From positions 1-64,000 of the forward strand of contig CAWFPP010000013.1 in NCBI GenBank assembly GCA_963817735.1: 64,000 bases of DNA. The letters are read 5' to 3'. The notes under the pieces are model-generated. The model was given only the letters and a program-made list of their open reading frames with translations. It ran no database searches and was not told where the DNA came from. Made by a program: the position numbers and the translations under genes. Every line of letters begins with the position of its first letter. Position 1 is the first letter of the stretch. This document shows positions 17,676 through 25,426 of this stretch, in pieces. This stretch comes from Bog-473 sp963817735. GTDB lineage: Bacteria; Actinomycetota; Acidimicrobiia; Acidimicrobiales; RAAP-2.

Positions 17676-17696
17676 CCCGGCGAAGTGGGGCACCCC
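17676..17696 (-). repeat. 21-bp inverted dispersed repeat, right copy
   Basis: Exact reverse complement of 12255-12275. It is intergenic, upstream of the VOC gene at 17739. Confidence 0.5.
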
Positions 17697-17738
17697 GGAG
17701 GCCTCCCGCCGCACATCGCCGTTTGCGATGATGATCAG

Positions 17739-18128
17739 ATGGAACAGCGCGTCAGCCTGATCACGCTTGGAGTCTCAGATCTCGCGCGAGCCCGAGGATT
17801 TTATGAATCTCTCGGCTGGTCGGGTGCGCAGCAGCCCGATGACGAGGTGTGTTTCTTCCAAGCTGGTGGGATGGTTTTTGGATTGTGGACTGCGCTGAGT
17901 GGTCACGGTGCTCCGGGGATCGAGTTGGCGTACAACGTGCGGTCGCCCGAGGAAGTGACCGACGTCTTGAACGAAGCCCTCCAAGCCGGGGGTTCGATCG
18001 TTCGTCACGCAGCGATCGCCGATTGGGGCGGCACAACCGGAGCGTTTGCCGATCGTGAAGGATACGTCTGGGAAGTGGTGCACAATCCCGTCTGGTTGCT
18101 CGATCTCGACGGCACCATCCACATTTAA
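17739..18128 (+). CDS. VOC (glyoxalase/bleomycin-resistance) family protein
   Basis: A 129-aa vicinal-oxygen-chelate fold protein with two beta-alpha-beta-beta-beta modules: VSLITLGVSDLARARGFYESLGW (described in parts), then FFQAGGMVFGLW, and a second module ending DREGYVWEVVHNPVW with the metal-ligand Glu in the W-E-V position. Substrate unknown; the family covers lyases, dioxygenases and resistance proteins. ATG at 17739 gives the standard N-terminus MEQRVSLITLGV. Its 3' end faces the GntR regulator 36 bases away. Confidence 0.88.
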   Translation: MEQRVSLITLGVSDLARARGFYESLGWSGAQQPDDEVCFFQAGGMVFGLWTALSGHGAPGIELAYNVRSPEEVTDVLNEALQAGGSIVRHAAIADWGGTTGAFADREGYVWEVVHNPVWLLDLDGTIHI

Positions 18129-18163
18129 CGTGCTCGGGCCCGGCGATCGGGGGCATCGGTGCC

Positions 18164-18478
18164 TCAGCGCAATCGTTCGATGATCCCGATCACTTCATCG
18201 GGCCGAAATCCTTGACGACGAGCGAAGCCCAAGAGCTCTCTGGTCTTGGTGACAACGGCACCGCGCTCGGGCGTGCCCGCCACGCTGACGCCTCTGCCAC
18301 GCCGGAATTCGAGAAGTCCTTCGTCGCGCAGAAGGCGCAGCGCCCGCAGCACAGTATTGGCGCTGACGCCGAGGATCGCTGCGAGGTCTTTGGCCGGCGG
18401 TAGCCGCTCGCCCGGCCCGGCTTCACCTTCGGCGATGGCGCGCCGAATTTCGCCGGCCACCTGTTCGTGGAGCGGCAC
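18164..18478 (-). CDS. GntR-family regulator, YtrA-like
   Basis: A 104-aa short GntR repressor. The winged HTH (about 8-68) shows QVAGEIRRAIAEGEAGPGERLPP, split by eye into the GntR helix 1 and SANTVLRALRLLRDEGLLEF recognition region, then GRGVSVAG. The short C-terminus is YtrA-type, without a ligand domain. The GTG at 18478 is the only in-frame start, but the family N-terminus (DRSDPVPLHEQ) reads through upstream without a standard start codon, so the true start is uncertain. It probably represses the divergent gene at 18533 via the operator at 18514. Confidence 0.82.
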   Translation of the reverse strand: MPLHEQVAGEIRRAIAEGEAGPGERLPPAKDLAAILGVSANTVLRALRLLRDEGLLEFRRGRGVSVAGTPERGAVVTKTRELLGFARRQGFRPDEVIGIIERLR

Positions 18479-18497
18479 CGGGTCGGAACGGTCAACA

Positions 18498-18532
18498 TTG
18501 ACGCCTGATATGATGCTATGTACAGTAGCACT
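18498..18532 (+). promoter_or_regulatory. Promoter with GntR-type operator; predicted leaderless start
   Basis: TTGACG (18498-18503), 17 bases, TACAGT (18521-18526); the expected +1 falls on ATG 18533. TGCTA-N7-TAGCA (18514-18530) overlaps the -10 and is the right size for a YtrA-like repressor site between the divergent genes. Confidence 0.5.
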
Positions 18533-19207
18533 ATGGGATTAGGGACTCCAGTGCGGCCCACCGAGGCGTCGGCAGAACGGGCGATAGAAGTCCTTATCAA
18601 AGAAGCACGCCAGCGCCAGCGCCGTCGTCAGTTGTTGACCCTCGGAACCGTTGTTCTTGTTGCTTTGGCGGGTGTCTTGGCGTACCGCGAGATTTCCGTC
18701 GCCGGTGGCACGCACAAACCCATCCGAAACGAGACACCCCTTGCGGCGGTGCCGGCAGGGCGATTTGCCGGTACGTGGCATGTGCATACCACCTACGTGT
18801 ATATCCGGACCGATGGCCAGGGAGCGGCGATGTGGCCCATTCACGTGGACTGCGGCAGTGCGAACGCCACCCTGGGGGCACCCTGTGACACGGTGACTCC
18901 GGCAACGGTAGTCGTTTCGGGTATTTCTAGCCCCGTAGAAGAGATCCATGACGGCGGTAGTGCAGTCATCCGCCTTACATCGGTGAATGGCGCACGAGCA
19001 CGAGCAGTGATCTTGGCCTCAACGGAGCCCTCCGTGCTTCCCAATGGAAATGCCACCTTGAGCGTCACCGAAAGCGATCTTCTCTATGTCACACCCGCGG
19101 CGCCAACAACTTCGAGCCCATTTGGGCGCTCAGGATTCTGCGGACCGCGTGCCTCAGCCCTGTCACTCACTCAACAAGAGGCAGCCCACATCAACTGCGG
19201 GGCATAG
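18533..19207 (+). CDS. Membrane-anchored hypothetical protein
   Basis: A 224-aa protein with a short cytoplasmic N-terminus rich in Arg (EARQRQRRRQ), one transmembrane helix (LLTLGTVVLVALAGVLAY, about 36-53) and an extracellular domain (about 60-224) of beta character with paired cysteines (VDCGSANATLGAPCDT and FCGPRAS...INCGA). I do not recognise the extracellular domain. ATG 18533 is preferred over ATG 18518, which lies inside the operator. Divergent from the GntR gene, so probably its target. Function unknown. Confidence 0.68.
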   Translation: MGLGTPVRPTEASAERAIEVLIKEARQRQRRRQLLTLGTVVLVALAGVLAYREISVAGGTHKPIRNETPLAAVPAGRFAGTWHVHTTYVYIRTDGQGAAMWPIHVDCGSANATLGAPCDTVTPATVVVSGISSPVEEIHDGGSAVIRLTSVNGARARAVILASTEPSVLPNGNATLSVTESDLLYVTPAAPTTSSPFGRSGFCGPRASALSLTQQEAAHINCGA

Positions 19208-19379
19208 GGATTACGCGCAGGACTACCGGTTGCCAGCACTCGACGTCATCCGACCGAAGTCAATCGGAATTTTGTTCAGCGGGCAGGACTCCAGAGCCGC
19301 CCAGTCGTCGAACTGTCACACCCCCCCGCTTGTGAAAGGGGGAATTCTTGGCCCTCCTGGTGCATGGGAAACTTCCAAG

Positions 19380-19775
19380 ATGACTGGCTTGGACCTGGTC
19401 ACGCTCGTCATAGAGAGCTACGACCCCGCGATTGAGTTCTTCGTCGAGAAGCTGGGATTCGAGTTGGTAGAGGATTCTCCAGCTGTGACGAACGACGGAC
19501 GTCCAAAGCGATGGGTCGTCGTGCGTCCACCCGGTGGTCAGACTGGGGTTCTTCTCGCACAGGCCGATGGAGAGGATCAAGCATCCATTATTGGAGGCCA
19601 AGTGGCTGGTCGTGTCGGCTTCTTCTTGCGAGTAGATGACTTCGAGCGGGCCCACAGCCGAATGACGTCGGTTGGTGTCGAGTTCGTTACCCCCGTGCGC
19701 ACTGAGCCATACGGAAGGGTCGCGGTCTTTCTGGACGTCGCGGGCAACCGTTGGGACTTGATCGGGCCTTCCTAG
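19380..19775 (+). CDS. VOC family protein
   Basis: A 131-aa glyoxalase-fold protein: DLVTLVIESYDPAIEFFVEK, then GFELVEDS (module 1), and GFFLRVDDFERAHSRM with FLDVAGNRWDLIGPS (module 2). The family metal-binding Glu position in the last strand is Asp here (WDLIG), so metal use is uncertain. The longer upstream frame has no start signal; ATG 19380 gives the standard N-terminus. IS110 element D is inserted 22 bases after the stop. Substrate unknown. Confidence 0.88.
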   Translation: MTGLDLVTLVIESYDPAIEFFVEKLGFELVEDSPAVTNDGRPKRWVVVRPPGGQTGVLLAQADGEDQASIIGGQVAGRVGFFLRVDDFERAHSRMTSVGVEFVTPVRTEPYGRVAVFLDVAGNRWDLIGPS

Positions 19776-19861
19776 GTAGGGCGACTGCGCCCAGGCCCGG
19801 CAGCGAGGATTGAAGTGGCCGCTGAGTGATCCACCACTTCGGTGAACGGATTGGTCAGCGT

Positions 19862-19959
19862 GTGGGTGGGTGCCCAGGCCAGGTCTGACTCCAGCAAACC
19901 GGCTGACGTCCTTTGGGACTGTCTTTAGTTCGATCCGTCGGCCTGGCCCGGTCACCCAC
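19862..19959 (+). ncRNA. Candidate bridge RNA target-guide hairpin, element D
   Basis: GTGGGTG (19862-19868) pairs with CACCCAC (19953-19959). TGCCCAGGCC (19871-19880) contains GCCCAGGCC, identical to the left flank 19789-19797, 9 of 9. AGTTCGAT (19927-19934) is the exact reverse complement of the right flank ATCGAACT (21144-21151), 8 of 8. This is the clearest guide pair in the window, and the RNA lies upstream of the recombinase. Confidence 0.72.
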
Positions 19960-20078
19960 TCGACACCTGCCGGTCGGACGGAGTGACCTAATAGGAGCCT
20001 GCCTCACACAGGCCCGTCGCTGTCCTGTCCGTCGTTCCGCTCGGTGCGGTGTCACCCCAAACCCAAACCAACGAAGGG

Positions 20079-21139
20079 ATGACAGTGACCACTTTGGCAC
20101 GGAGCATCACCGGCGGCGTCGATACACACCTCGACGTCCATGTAGCTGCGGCTTTGGACGAGCGGGGCACGCTGCTCGGCGTCGAGAGCTTCGCCACCAC
20201 CGAGAGCGGCTACAAGAAGCTGCTGGGCTGGCTGAGCGACTTCGGCCCCGTCGAGCTGGTCGGCGTCGAAGGGACCGGTTCCTATGGCGCCGGGCTCACC
20301 CGACACCTCCAGGCCGAGCGGGTCCGAGTCGTCGAAGTGGACCGCCCCAACCGACAGCGCCGGCGGCGCAAGGGTAAGTCCGATCCCCAAGACGCCATCT
20401 CCGCTGCTCGTGCCGCCCTGTCGGGCGAGGCAGCCGGTGAGGCCAAGACGAGGGACGGAAACGTCGAATCCATGCGGGTTTTGCGGGTGGCCCGGTCCTC
20501 GGCACGCAAGGGTCGGACCCAGGCGCTCAACCAGATGCGCAACCTGGTCTCGACCGCCCCCGAATCCATCCGGGCCGAGCTCCGTGGCCTCAGCGTGTTC
20601 CACCTCCTCGAGCGGGCTTCGGCCTATCGACCCGGGGCCAAGCGCGACATCGTCTCGCTGACCAAGCTCACCCTGCGCATGTTGGCCCGACCGGGCCCTC
20701 ACCCTCGAAGAGGAGATCTCCGAGATCGACGCCATCCTCAAGCCCTTGGTCAAAGAGACCGCGCCCTGAACTTGTCGCCACCCTCGGCATCGGGACCGAC
20801 GCGGCGTCGGCCCTCCTCGTCGCGGCCGGCGACAATCCCGGACGCCTGCGCAACGAGGCGGCCTTCGCCCATCTCTGCGGCGCTTCACCGCTCGATGCCA
20901 GCAGCGGCAAGAACGAGCGGCACCGCCTCAACCGCAGCGGTGATCGCCAGGCCAACTCTGCCCTTTGGCACATCGTGCTCACCCGGATGGTCTACGACCC
21001 TCGAACCACCGAGTACATCGATCGACGCAAGAGCGAGGGGCTGACCAAGAAGGAGGCGGTGCGATGCCTCAAGCGCTACGTCGCCCGTGAGGTGTTCAGT
21101 CTCTTACCTCACGACAAACTGGGACTTGACAGCCCATAG
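20079..21139 (+). pseudogene. IS110-family transposase, element D (two frameshifts)
   Basis: Would encode about 350 aa: GGVDTHLDVHVAA, GVEGTGSYGAG, GKSDPQDAISAAR, then after the breaks GTDAASALLVAAGDN, GASPLDASSGK and VAREVFSLLPHD. One extra base near 20693 (after RMLAR) and one near 20767 (after KETAP) break the frame; correcting both restores the family sequence. Two separate insertions 75 bases apart argue for decay, not programmed shifting. The protein is close to those of A, B and C in the intact parts. ATG 20079 follows CGAAGGG. Confidence 0.88.
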
Positions 21140-21158
21140 GAGCATCGAACTGGGGCAG

Positions 21159-21199
21159 TAAAGGTCCCTTGACGCGTTCGTTTAGTCAAGGTACCTTTA
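21159..21199 (+). promoter_or_regulatory. Autoregulatory operator/promoter of the Xre pair
   Basis: TAAAGGTCCCTTGAC (21159-21173) and GTCAAGGTACCTTTA (21185-21199) form an inverted repeat, 14 of 15. It contains TTGACG (21169-21174), 17 bases, TACCTT (21192-21197); +1 would fall at the GTG start 21204, so the message may be leaderless. Repressor binding would cover the whole promoter. Confidence 0.6.
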
Positions 21200-21203
21200 C
21201 TCT

Positions 21204-21413
21204 GTGAAAAATAGAGTTCGCGAGATGCGCTCGGATCGCAGCTTGTCTCAAGCGGACCTTGCATCGGCCCTCGGTGTCTCACGCCAAACGGTCATCTCTA
21301 TCGAGAACGGTCGGTACTCTCCTTCGCTCCCGCTCGCGTTTCGAATTGCCCGATTCTTCGATTTGACAGTCGATGAGATCTTCGAAGCATCCAAGGAGGT
21401 GCGCAGGCGATGA
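21204..21413 (+). CDS. Xre-family HTH regulator (YozG-like)
   Basis: A 69-aa DNA-binding protein, nearly all one Cro/CI HTH (about 6-60: MRSDRSLSQADLASALGVSR, then QTVISIENGRYSPSLPLAFR and LTVDEIFE). Small HTH proteins of this class are usually paired with the membrane protein that follows, and act as repressors of their own operon. GTG start directly after the promoter. The stop overlaps the next start (ATGA), indicating coupled translation. It lies between IS110 elements D and C. Confidence 0.88.
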   Translation: MKNRVREMRSDRSLSQADLASALGVSRQTVISIENGRYSPSLPLAFRIARFFDLTVDEIFEASKEVRRR

Positions 21414-21793
21414 TCACCAGGTATCCACGGCTCGTAGCGCCGGCGGTCACGGTTGTTCTCGGTTCGGCCATTGCTCTCGGCGCCTGGATTGGCACCGGCT
21501 GGGGCGCAGCCCTCGCCGTCGAGCTTGTGACAGTCATCGGTGCTTGCGGGTATTGCTTTCTCGGCGGAAAGGGCAGCGACGTCGGAGCGCTTTTCGGATC
21601 CAGGCCGGACGAACGTCAGGCAAGCATCGGACTACGAGCCACAGCGCTCACCGGAAACATCATGGTCCTCGTGGCCATCGGTGGAGTCGTCATTGCCACC
21701 ACGACCGGAAGCTCGGCGTGGCCCTTCTTTCTCTTTTGTTCCGTAGGAGCAGCCACATTCTTGCTCGGACTTGTCATCTATCGAGATCGCTGA
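21410..21793 (+). CDS. Small four-helix membrane protein
   Basis: A 127-aa integral membrane protein with about four helices (LVAPAVTVVLGSAIALGAWI; AALAVELVTVIGACGYCFLG; NIMVLVAIGGVVIATTT; WPFFLFCSVGAATFLLGLVI). The cytoplasmic loop GSRPDERQASIGLRATALTG resembles the ERQ-type loop of DUF2178-like proteins that commonly pair with small Xre regulators. Overlaps the regulator by 4 bases. Function unknown; the pairing suggests a stress or envelope-sensing unit. Confidence 0.75.
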   Translation: MITRYPRLVAPAVTVVLGSAIALGAWIGTGWGAALAVELVTVIGACGYCFLGGKGSDVGALFGSRPDERQASIGLRATALTGNIMVLVAIGGVVIATTTGSSAWPFFLFCSVGAATFLLGLVIYRDR

Positions 21794-21950
21794 CGGACGG
21801 CGTGGAAGCTGCCCACCATCCCGGCGAGCTCCTATCACTTGTCAACCCCTCTTTGGGGGCCTCGGGAGTGAAAACAGCGGACACGACATTGATGAGTCAC
21901 TCGAGATGAGGACAAGCTCCTATTAGGTCATGCGTTTTCGAGAACGTGGG

Positions 21951-22032
21951 CCCGAGCTGAGGGTCGGCGAGTCGCTGGCTAGTCAGCTCCGAGGAGCGAC
22001 AGTTCGGGGGAAAGCCAGACCCTCAGCTCGGG
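21951..22032 (-). ncRNA. Candidate seekRNA/bridge RNA guide hairpin, element C
   Basis: Perfect 15-base arms CCCGAGCTGAGGGTC/GACCCTCAGCTCGGG. The minus-strand left guide CCCCCGAAC (22002-22010) fits the left flank CCCCCAAAC (23343-23351) 8 of 9. The right guide AGCCAGCGAC matches the antisense right flank at the CC-GCGA core, 6 of 8. Relative to element A, guide and flank changed together while the surrounding RNA stayed alike. Confidence 0.65.
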
Positions 22033-22035
22033 GAT

Positions 22036-23085
22036 CTATCGGCGAGGCAGGTAGCGATAGACCTCGCGGGCGACGTAGCGCTTCAAGATGCGGATGACCT
22101 CGTGCTTGGTCTTGCCGTCCTTGACTCGGCGCTCGAAGTAGAGCCGGGTGTCGGGGTCGTGCGCGATGCGCACCATAACGATAAGCCACAGCGCGCTGTT
22201 GGCCTGGCGATCGCCACCGTCGTGGGCCTTGACCCGGCCGTTGGTCTTGCCCGAGCCGTCTGGGACCGGAGCCACGCCGCACAGGTGGTCCCAGGCTCCT
22301 TCTGAGCGGAGACGCTCGGGGTTGTCGCCGGCCGCCATCACAAGGGCCGCCGCGGTGTCGGGACCGACGCCGAAGACATCGAGCAGATCGGGCACGGTGG
22401 CCACGAGCAGCCCCTCGATCCGCTCGTCGAGTTCGGCGAGCTCGCGGTCGAGGGCCTCGATCCGATGCGCCAGTGACGACAGCGATGCCTTGGTGGCGGC
22501 GGTGACCGGATCGGGAGATCTCGTCGGCCGCAGCTTGGCTCCTTCGGCGACGAGGGCGGGCACCGAGAGGCCCTTCAATCGGCAACGGAGCTGTTCAGGT
22601 GCGCTGTAGCCGAGGTGGCGCATCTGGATGAGGGCCTTGACCCGGGCCTGGCGGGCCGAGCGCTTGGCCACGACCAGGACCCGGATGGCCTCGACGGCGC
22701 CGTCTCTGGACTTCGGACTACCCGTGGCCCGGCCACTGAGGGCGGCCCGAGCTGCTTCGACAGCGTCGAAGGGGTCGGACTTGCCACTGCTGCGACGCTT
22801 CTGGCGATTCGGTCGGTCGACCTCGATGACCTCGACGCCCACGCGGCGTAGATGACGGGCCAGGCCGGCTCCATAGGAACCGGTTCCTTCGACGCCGATC
22901 TTGGTCACGTCCCCGAAGGACTTGAGCCACGACAGCAGCGCCTTGTAGCCGGTGGGGTCGGTGGAGAAGCTCTCGGTGCCGAGCAGCCCGCCGAGCGGGT
23001 CCAGAGCTGCAGCAACATGGGCATCGCGACGGGTGTCGACACCACCTGTGATCCCGCGCACAGCTTCTACGATGGTCATGGTCAT
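22036..23085 (-). CDS. IS110-family transposase, element C
   Basis: A 349-aa DEDD recombinase close to that of element A: GGVDTRRDAHVAA (the His of the DTH motif is Arg here), GVEGTGSYGAG, GKSDPFDAVEAAR, FGVGPDTAAALVMAAGDN, GVAPVPDGSGK, VAREVYRYLPRR. The usual Ser of GVSP is Ala here, but the later Ser in GSGK is kept. Full length, ATG start with AAAGGGATGAC. The H-to-R change in DTH may affect activity; this is inference. Confidence 0.92.
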   Translation of the reverse strand: MTMTIVEAVRGITGGVDTRRDAHVAAALDPLGGLLGTESFSTDPTGYKALLSWLKSFGDVTKIGVEGTGSYGAGLARHLRRVGVEVIEVDRPNRQKRRSSGKSDPFDAVEAARAALSGRATGSPKSRDGAVEAIRVLVVAKRSARQARVKALIQMRHLGYSAPEQLRCRLKGLSVPALVAEGAKLRPTRSPDPVTAATKASLSSLAHRIEALDRELAELDERIEGLLVATVPDLLDVFGVGPDTAAALVMAAGDNPERLRSEGAWDHLCGVAPVPDGSGKTNGRVKAHDGGDRQANSALWLIVMVRIAHDPDTRLYFERRVKDGKTKHEVIRILKRYVAREVYRYLPRR

Positions 23086-23402
23086 CCCTTTCTCTCAAAG
23101 GTGTGAGGGATGGCACGGCCGTTCCGGATCGGAGCGACGGGCGGTCTGGGTTGTTCGTGCAACCCGGACCAATCACCCCAACTCGGAGACGGGACGTGCC
23201 GTCTTTCGATGTGCGGCTGGAAGGTCTCGGTCGACGACGTCTTGCAACGTCCCGGGACTCCAAGTCAGACCGAACCTGCCAGCACTCCCGAAGCTATTCA
23301 GGACCAGCAATCAAGCGGTGGATCCCTGAGAGAAGTATCAATGTTTGGGGGCAAGGACGTAGCGGCTGGGTTCGTCTGAGAGCCTCCGCCGTCGCCATGT
23401 AC

Positions 23403-24311
23403 TCACTTCGCGGGCCGCCTGAGTATGCGCCGCAGTCCCTCCTCCAAGTTGGAGGAAGCAAAGGCGAAGCCCTTTGATTCAAGGACTGCGGGCCGCACCC
23501 GGGCGCTGGTAAAGAGCAAGGAGTCGGCGAGCTCAGACCCCAGTAACAACCTCGGGCCGAACCTGGGCACTGAGAGTAGGGCCGGGCGAGAGAGCACCGC
23601 GGCGAGGACTCGAGTGAACTCGCGGTTGGTCACGGGGTTCGGCGCAGTCAAGTTCACCGGTCCCCGCACGTCATTCTCCAGGAGCCACTCAATCGCTCGG
23701 ATCTCGTCATCGAGGGTGATCCAACTCCACCATTGGGCGCCCGAGCCGTATCTCCCACCCAAGCCGAGATTGAACAGCGGTAGCAGCTTGGGGAGCGCGC
23801 CTCCCTCGGGACTCAGGACAAGTCCGGTGCGAGCACACACGACCCTGATGCCGAACTCCGTGGCGCAGATAGCTTCGGCCTCCCAGCGCACGCAGAGCGA
23901 GGCGAGGAAGTCGTCGCCGGGCGGACTCTGCTCTGTGAGAACCTCGTCGCGGCGGTCTCCGTAATACCCGATGGCCGATGCGCTCACCAGCACCCGAGGT
24001 GGGTGATCCAGACCAGCCAGCGCACCGACGAGCAGCGCAGTAGAGCGGGTACGGCTTTCGACGAGAATCCGTTTGCGGTCCTCGCTCCAGCGGCGGTCGC
24101 CGACGCCTGCGCCGGCCAGGTGGACGACCGCTTCAGCACCTTCGAGGCCATGGGCATCGACGGTGTTGCCGACTGGATCCCAACGAAGGGCGGACTCACC
24201 GGATTGAACCGTGCGGCGCACGACCCTGACGACGTGGTGGCCGGATCTGGTGAGATGGGAACACAGTGCTTGGCCGATCGGGCCGCTCGATCCCGTGACA
24301 ACGACCTGCAT
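23403..24311 (-). CDS. TIGR01777-family epimerase/NAD-binding protein
   Basis: A 302-aa extended-SDR-like protein. N-terminal Rossmann motif VVVTGSSGPIGQALCSHL (about 3-20), VVHLAGAGVGDRRWSEDRK (family signature), LVSASAIGYYGDR (active-site Ser/Tyr region), and C-terminal DUF1731-like tail (VPRFGPRLLLGSELADSLL to SNLEEGLRRIL). The family is widespread; its reaction is not well defined (nucleotide-sugar epimerase-like). ATG 24311. Full length. It is not part of an obvious operon. Confidence 0.9.
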   Translation of the reverse strand: MQVVVTGSSGPIGQALCSHLTRSGHHVVRVVRRTVQSGESALRWDPVGNTVDAHGLEGAEAVVHLAGAGVGDRRWSEDRKRILVESRTRSTALLVGALAGLDHPPRVLVSASAIGYYGDRRDEVLTEQSPPGDDFLASLCVRWEAEAICATEFGIRVVCARTGLVLSPEGGALPKLLPLFNLGLGGRYGSGAQWWSWITLDDEIRAIEWLLENDVRGPVNLTAPNPVTNREFTRVLAAVLSRPALLSVPRFGPRLLLGSELADSLLFTSARVRPAVLESKGFAFASSNLEEGLRRILRRPAK

Positions 24312-24357
24312 AGAGACCGCAGCATAGGTGCCGCCTTCCGTCGTCTCTCTCCCGTTT

Positions 24358-24375
24358 CCGGCGTACTGGGATAGC
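24358..24375. repeat. 18-bp dispersed repeat, copy 2
   Basis: Exact reverse complement of 11195-11212, located in the short gap between divergent genes. Confidence 0.5.
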
Positions 24376-24400
24376 TTCCTTACTCGAAGGAGGCGCTGCG

Positions 24401-25006
24401 ATGGGCCGCATCGTTGTAATGAATCATGTGACCCTAGATGGGGTGATGCAGGGTCCGGGGCGTCCCGATGAGGACACCCGGGGAGGATTCACGCAGGGCG
24501 GTTGGGGCCAACGGTCGAGCGAACCAGGCGATGCAGCCGGTAAGGCAATGGGCGAACGAATGGCAGCGGGAGGTGGACTGGCTGGGTGGCTGTTTGGTAG
24601 ATGGACGTACGAACAACTGCTGTCTCACTGGAATAGCCAGCCAGACAGTCCTTTCACTCCCGCGCTCAATAATACGCCCAAGTATGTCGTTTCGACTTCA
24701 CTCACCGAACCACTCCCGTGGCCCAACTCAACGTTGCTGCGAGGCGACATCCCCAAAGCGGTTGGCACCCTCAAGTCTCAGTCCAACGGGGTTCTGGCGA
24801 TCATGGGCAGCGGTCAGTTGATCAGCTCGCTGATGGCTGCCGATCTGGTCGACGAGTACTTGCTGATGATCCACCCGTTAGTGCTCGGTACTGGACGGCG
24901 GCTTTTCCCAGTCGGTGTAGAAGTGAAGCTGCGTCTCACCGACAGTGTTGCGACGCCCACCGGAGTAGTTGTTGCCACCTACGAGCCCGCGAATGACAAA
25001 GCATGA
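24401..25006 (+). CDS. Dihydrofolate reductase / RibD C-terminal family protein
   Basis: A 201-aa NADPH-dependent reductase-type protein: GRIVVMNHVTLDGVMQGPGR at the N-terminus, LFGRWTYEQL, YVVSTSLTEPLPWPNSTLL, IMGSGQLISSLMAADLVDEY (cofactor-binding GSG), and HPLVLGTGRRLFP. This is the stand-alone actinobacterial DHFR-like family, whose substrate is usually unknown and which does not replace folate DHFR. ATG 24401 follows AAGGAGG at 7 bases. The remnant of IS110 element D' begins 80 bases after the stop. Confidence 0.92.
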   Translation: MGRIVVMNHVTLDGVMQGPGRPDEDTRGGFTQGGWGQRSSEPGDAAGKAMGERMAAGGGLAGWLFGRWTYEQLLSHWNSQPDSPFTPALNNTPKYVVSTSLTEPLPWPNSTLLRGDIPKAVGTLKSQSNGVLAIMGSGQLISSLMAADLVDEYLLMIHPLVLGTGRRLFPVGVEVKLRLTDSVATPTGVVVATYEPANDKA

Positions 25007-25086
25007 CCGGGTCTCTTCTTGGTCATGTCGGGCCACCGTCCGAGATAGATGCCGGGTGCCCGAACGGCGGATCCCTATCCCCGGGC

Positions 25087-25376
25087 CGGCAGCGAGGATT
25101 GAAGTGGCCGCTGAGTGATCCACCACTTCGGTGAACGGATTGGTCAGCGTGTGGGTGGGTGCCCAGGCCAGGTCTGACTCCAGCAAACCGGCTGACGTCC
25201 TTGGGGACTGTCTTTAGTTCGATCCGTCGGCCTGGCCCGGTCACCCACTCGACACCTGCCGGTCGGACGGAGTGACCTAATAGGAGCCTGCCTCACACGG
25301 GCCCGTCGCTGTCCTGTCCGTCGTTCCGCTCGGTGCGGTGTCACCCCAAACCCAAACCAACGAAGGGATGACAGTG
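25087..25376 (+). mobile_element. IS110 element D' remnant (left end only)
   Basis: 290 bases matching 19798-20087 with two differences, including the guide hairpin (25151-25248) and the first bases of the recombinase (ATGACAGTG). It is then cut by the IS3-family element. The left flank TCCCCGGGCC fits the left guide TGCCCAGGCC 8 of 10. The recombinase and right end are gone. Confidence 0.85.
25151..25248 (+). ncRNA. Guide hairpin copy in remnant D'
   Basis: Copy of the element D guide hairpin at 19862-19959. It could still be transcribed and used in trans by a related recombinase, but this is inference. Confidence 0.45.
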
Positions 25377-25426
25377 TGAACCGCCCCGGGATTGGTGACT
25401 GCTCCTTCCCTTGAGAGGATGGAGCA

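Larger units (their letters stand above)
19798..21143 (+). mobile_element. IS110-family element D (recombinase broken)
   Basis: A 1.35-kb element with a 5' non-coding end of 281 bases (19798-20078) and a recombinase reading to within 4 bases of the right end TTGACAGCCCATAGGAGC, so no 3' non-coding end. The first 290 bases recur at 25087-25376 with two differences. The left flank ends GCCCAGGCC (19789-19797) and the right flank begins ATCGAACT (21144-21151). Confidence 0.8.
21828..23342 (-). mobile_element. IS110-family element C (complete)
   Basis: A 1.515-kb element, a diverged relative of A across both non-coding ends and the recombinase (about 85-90% by eye). Left end ATTGATACTTCTCT, right end TTGACAAGTGATAGGAGC on the minus strand. 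It lies 34 bases after the membrane protein gene and 60 bases before the epimerase gene 3' end. Confidence 0.8.

Noticed and set aside
20680..20770. Programmed frameshifting in element D
   Set aside because: Two separate single-base insertions 75 bases apart are needed, with no typical slippery site plus structure; the relatives A, B and C need none.
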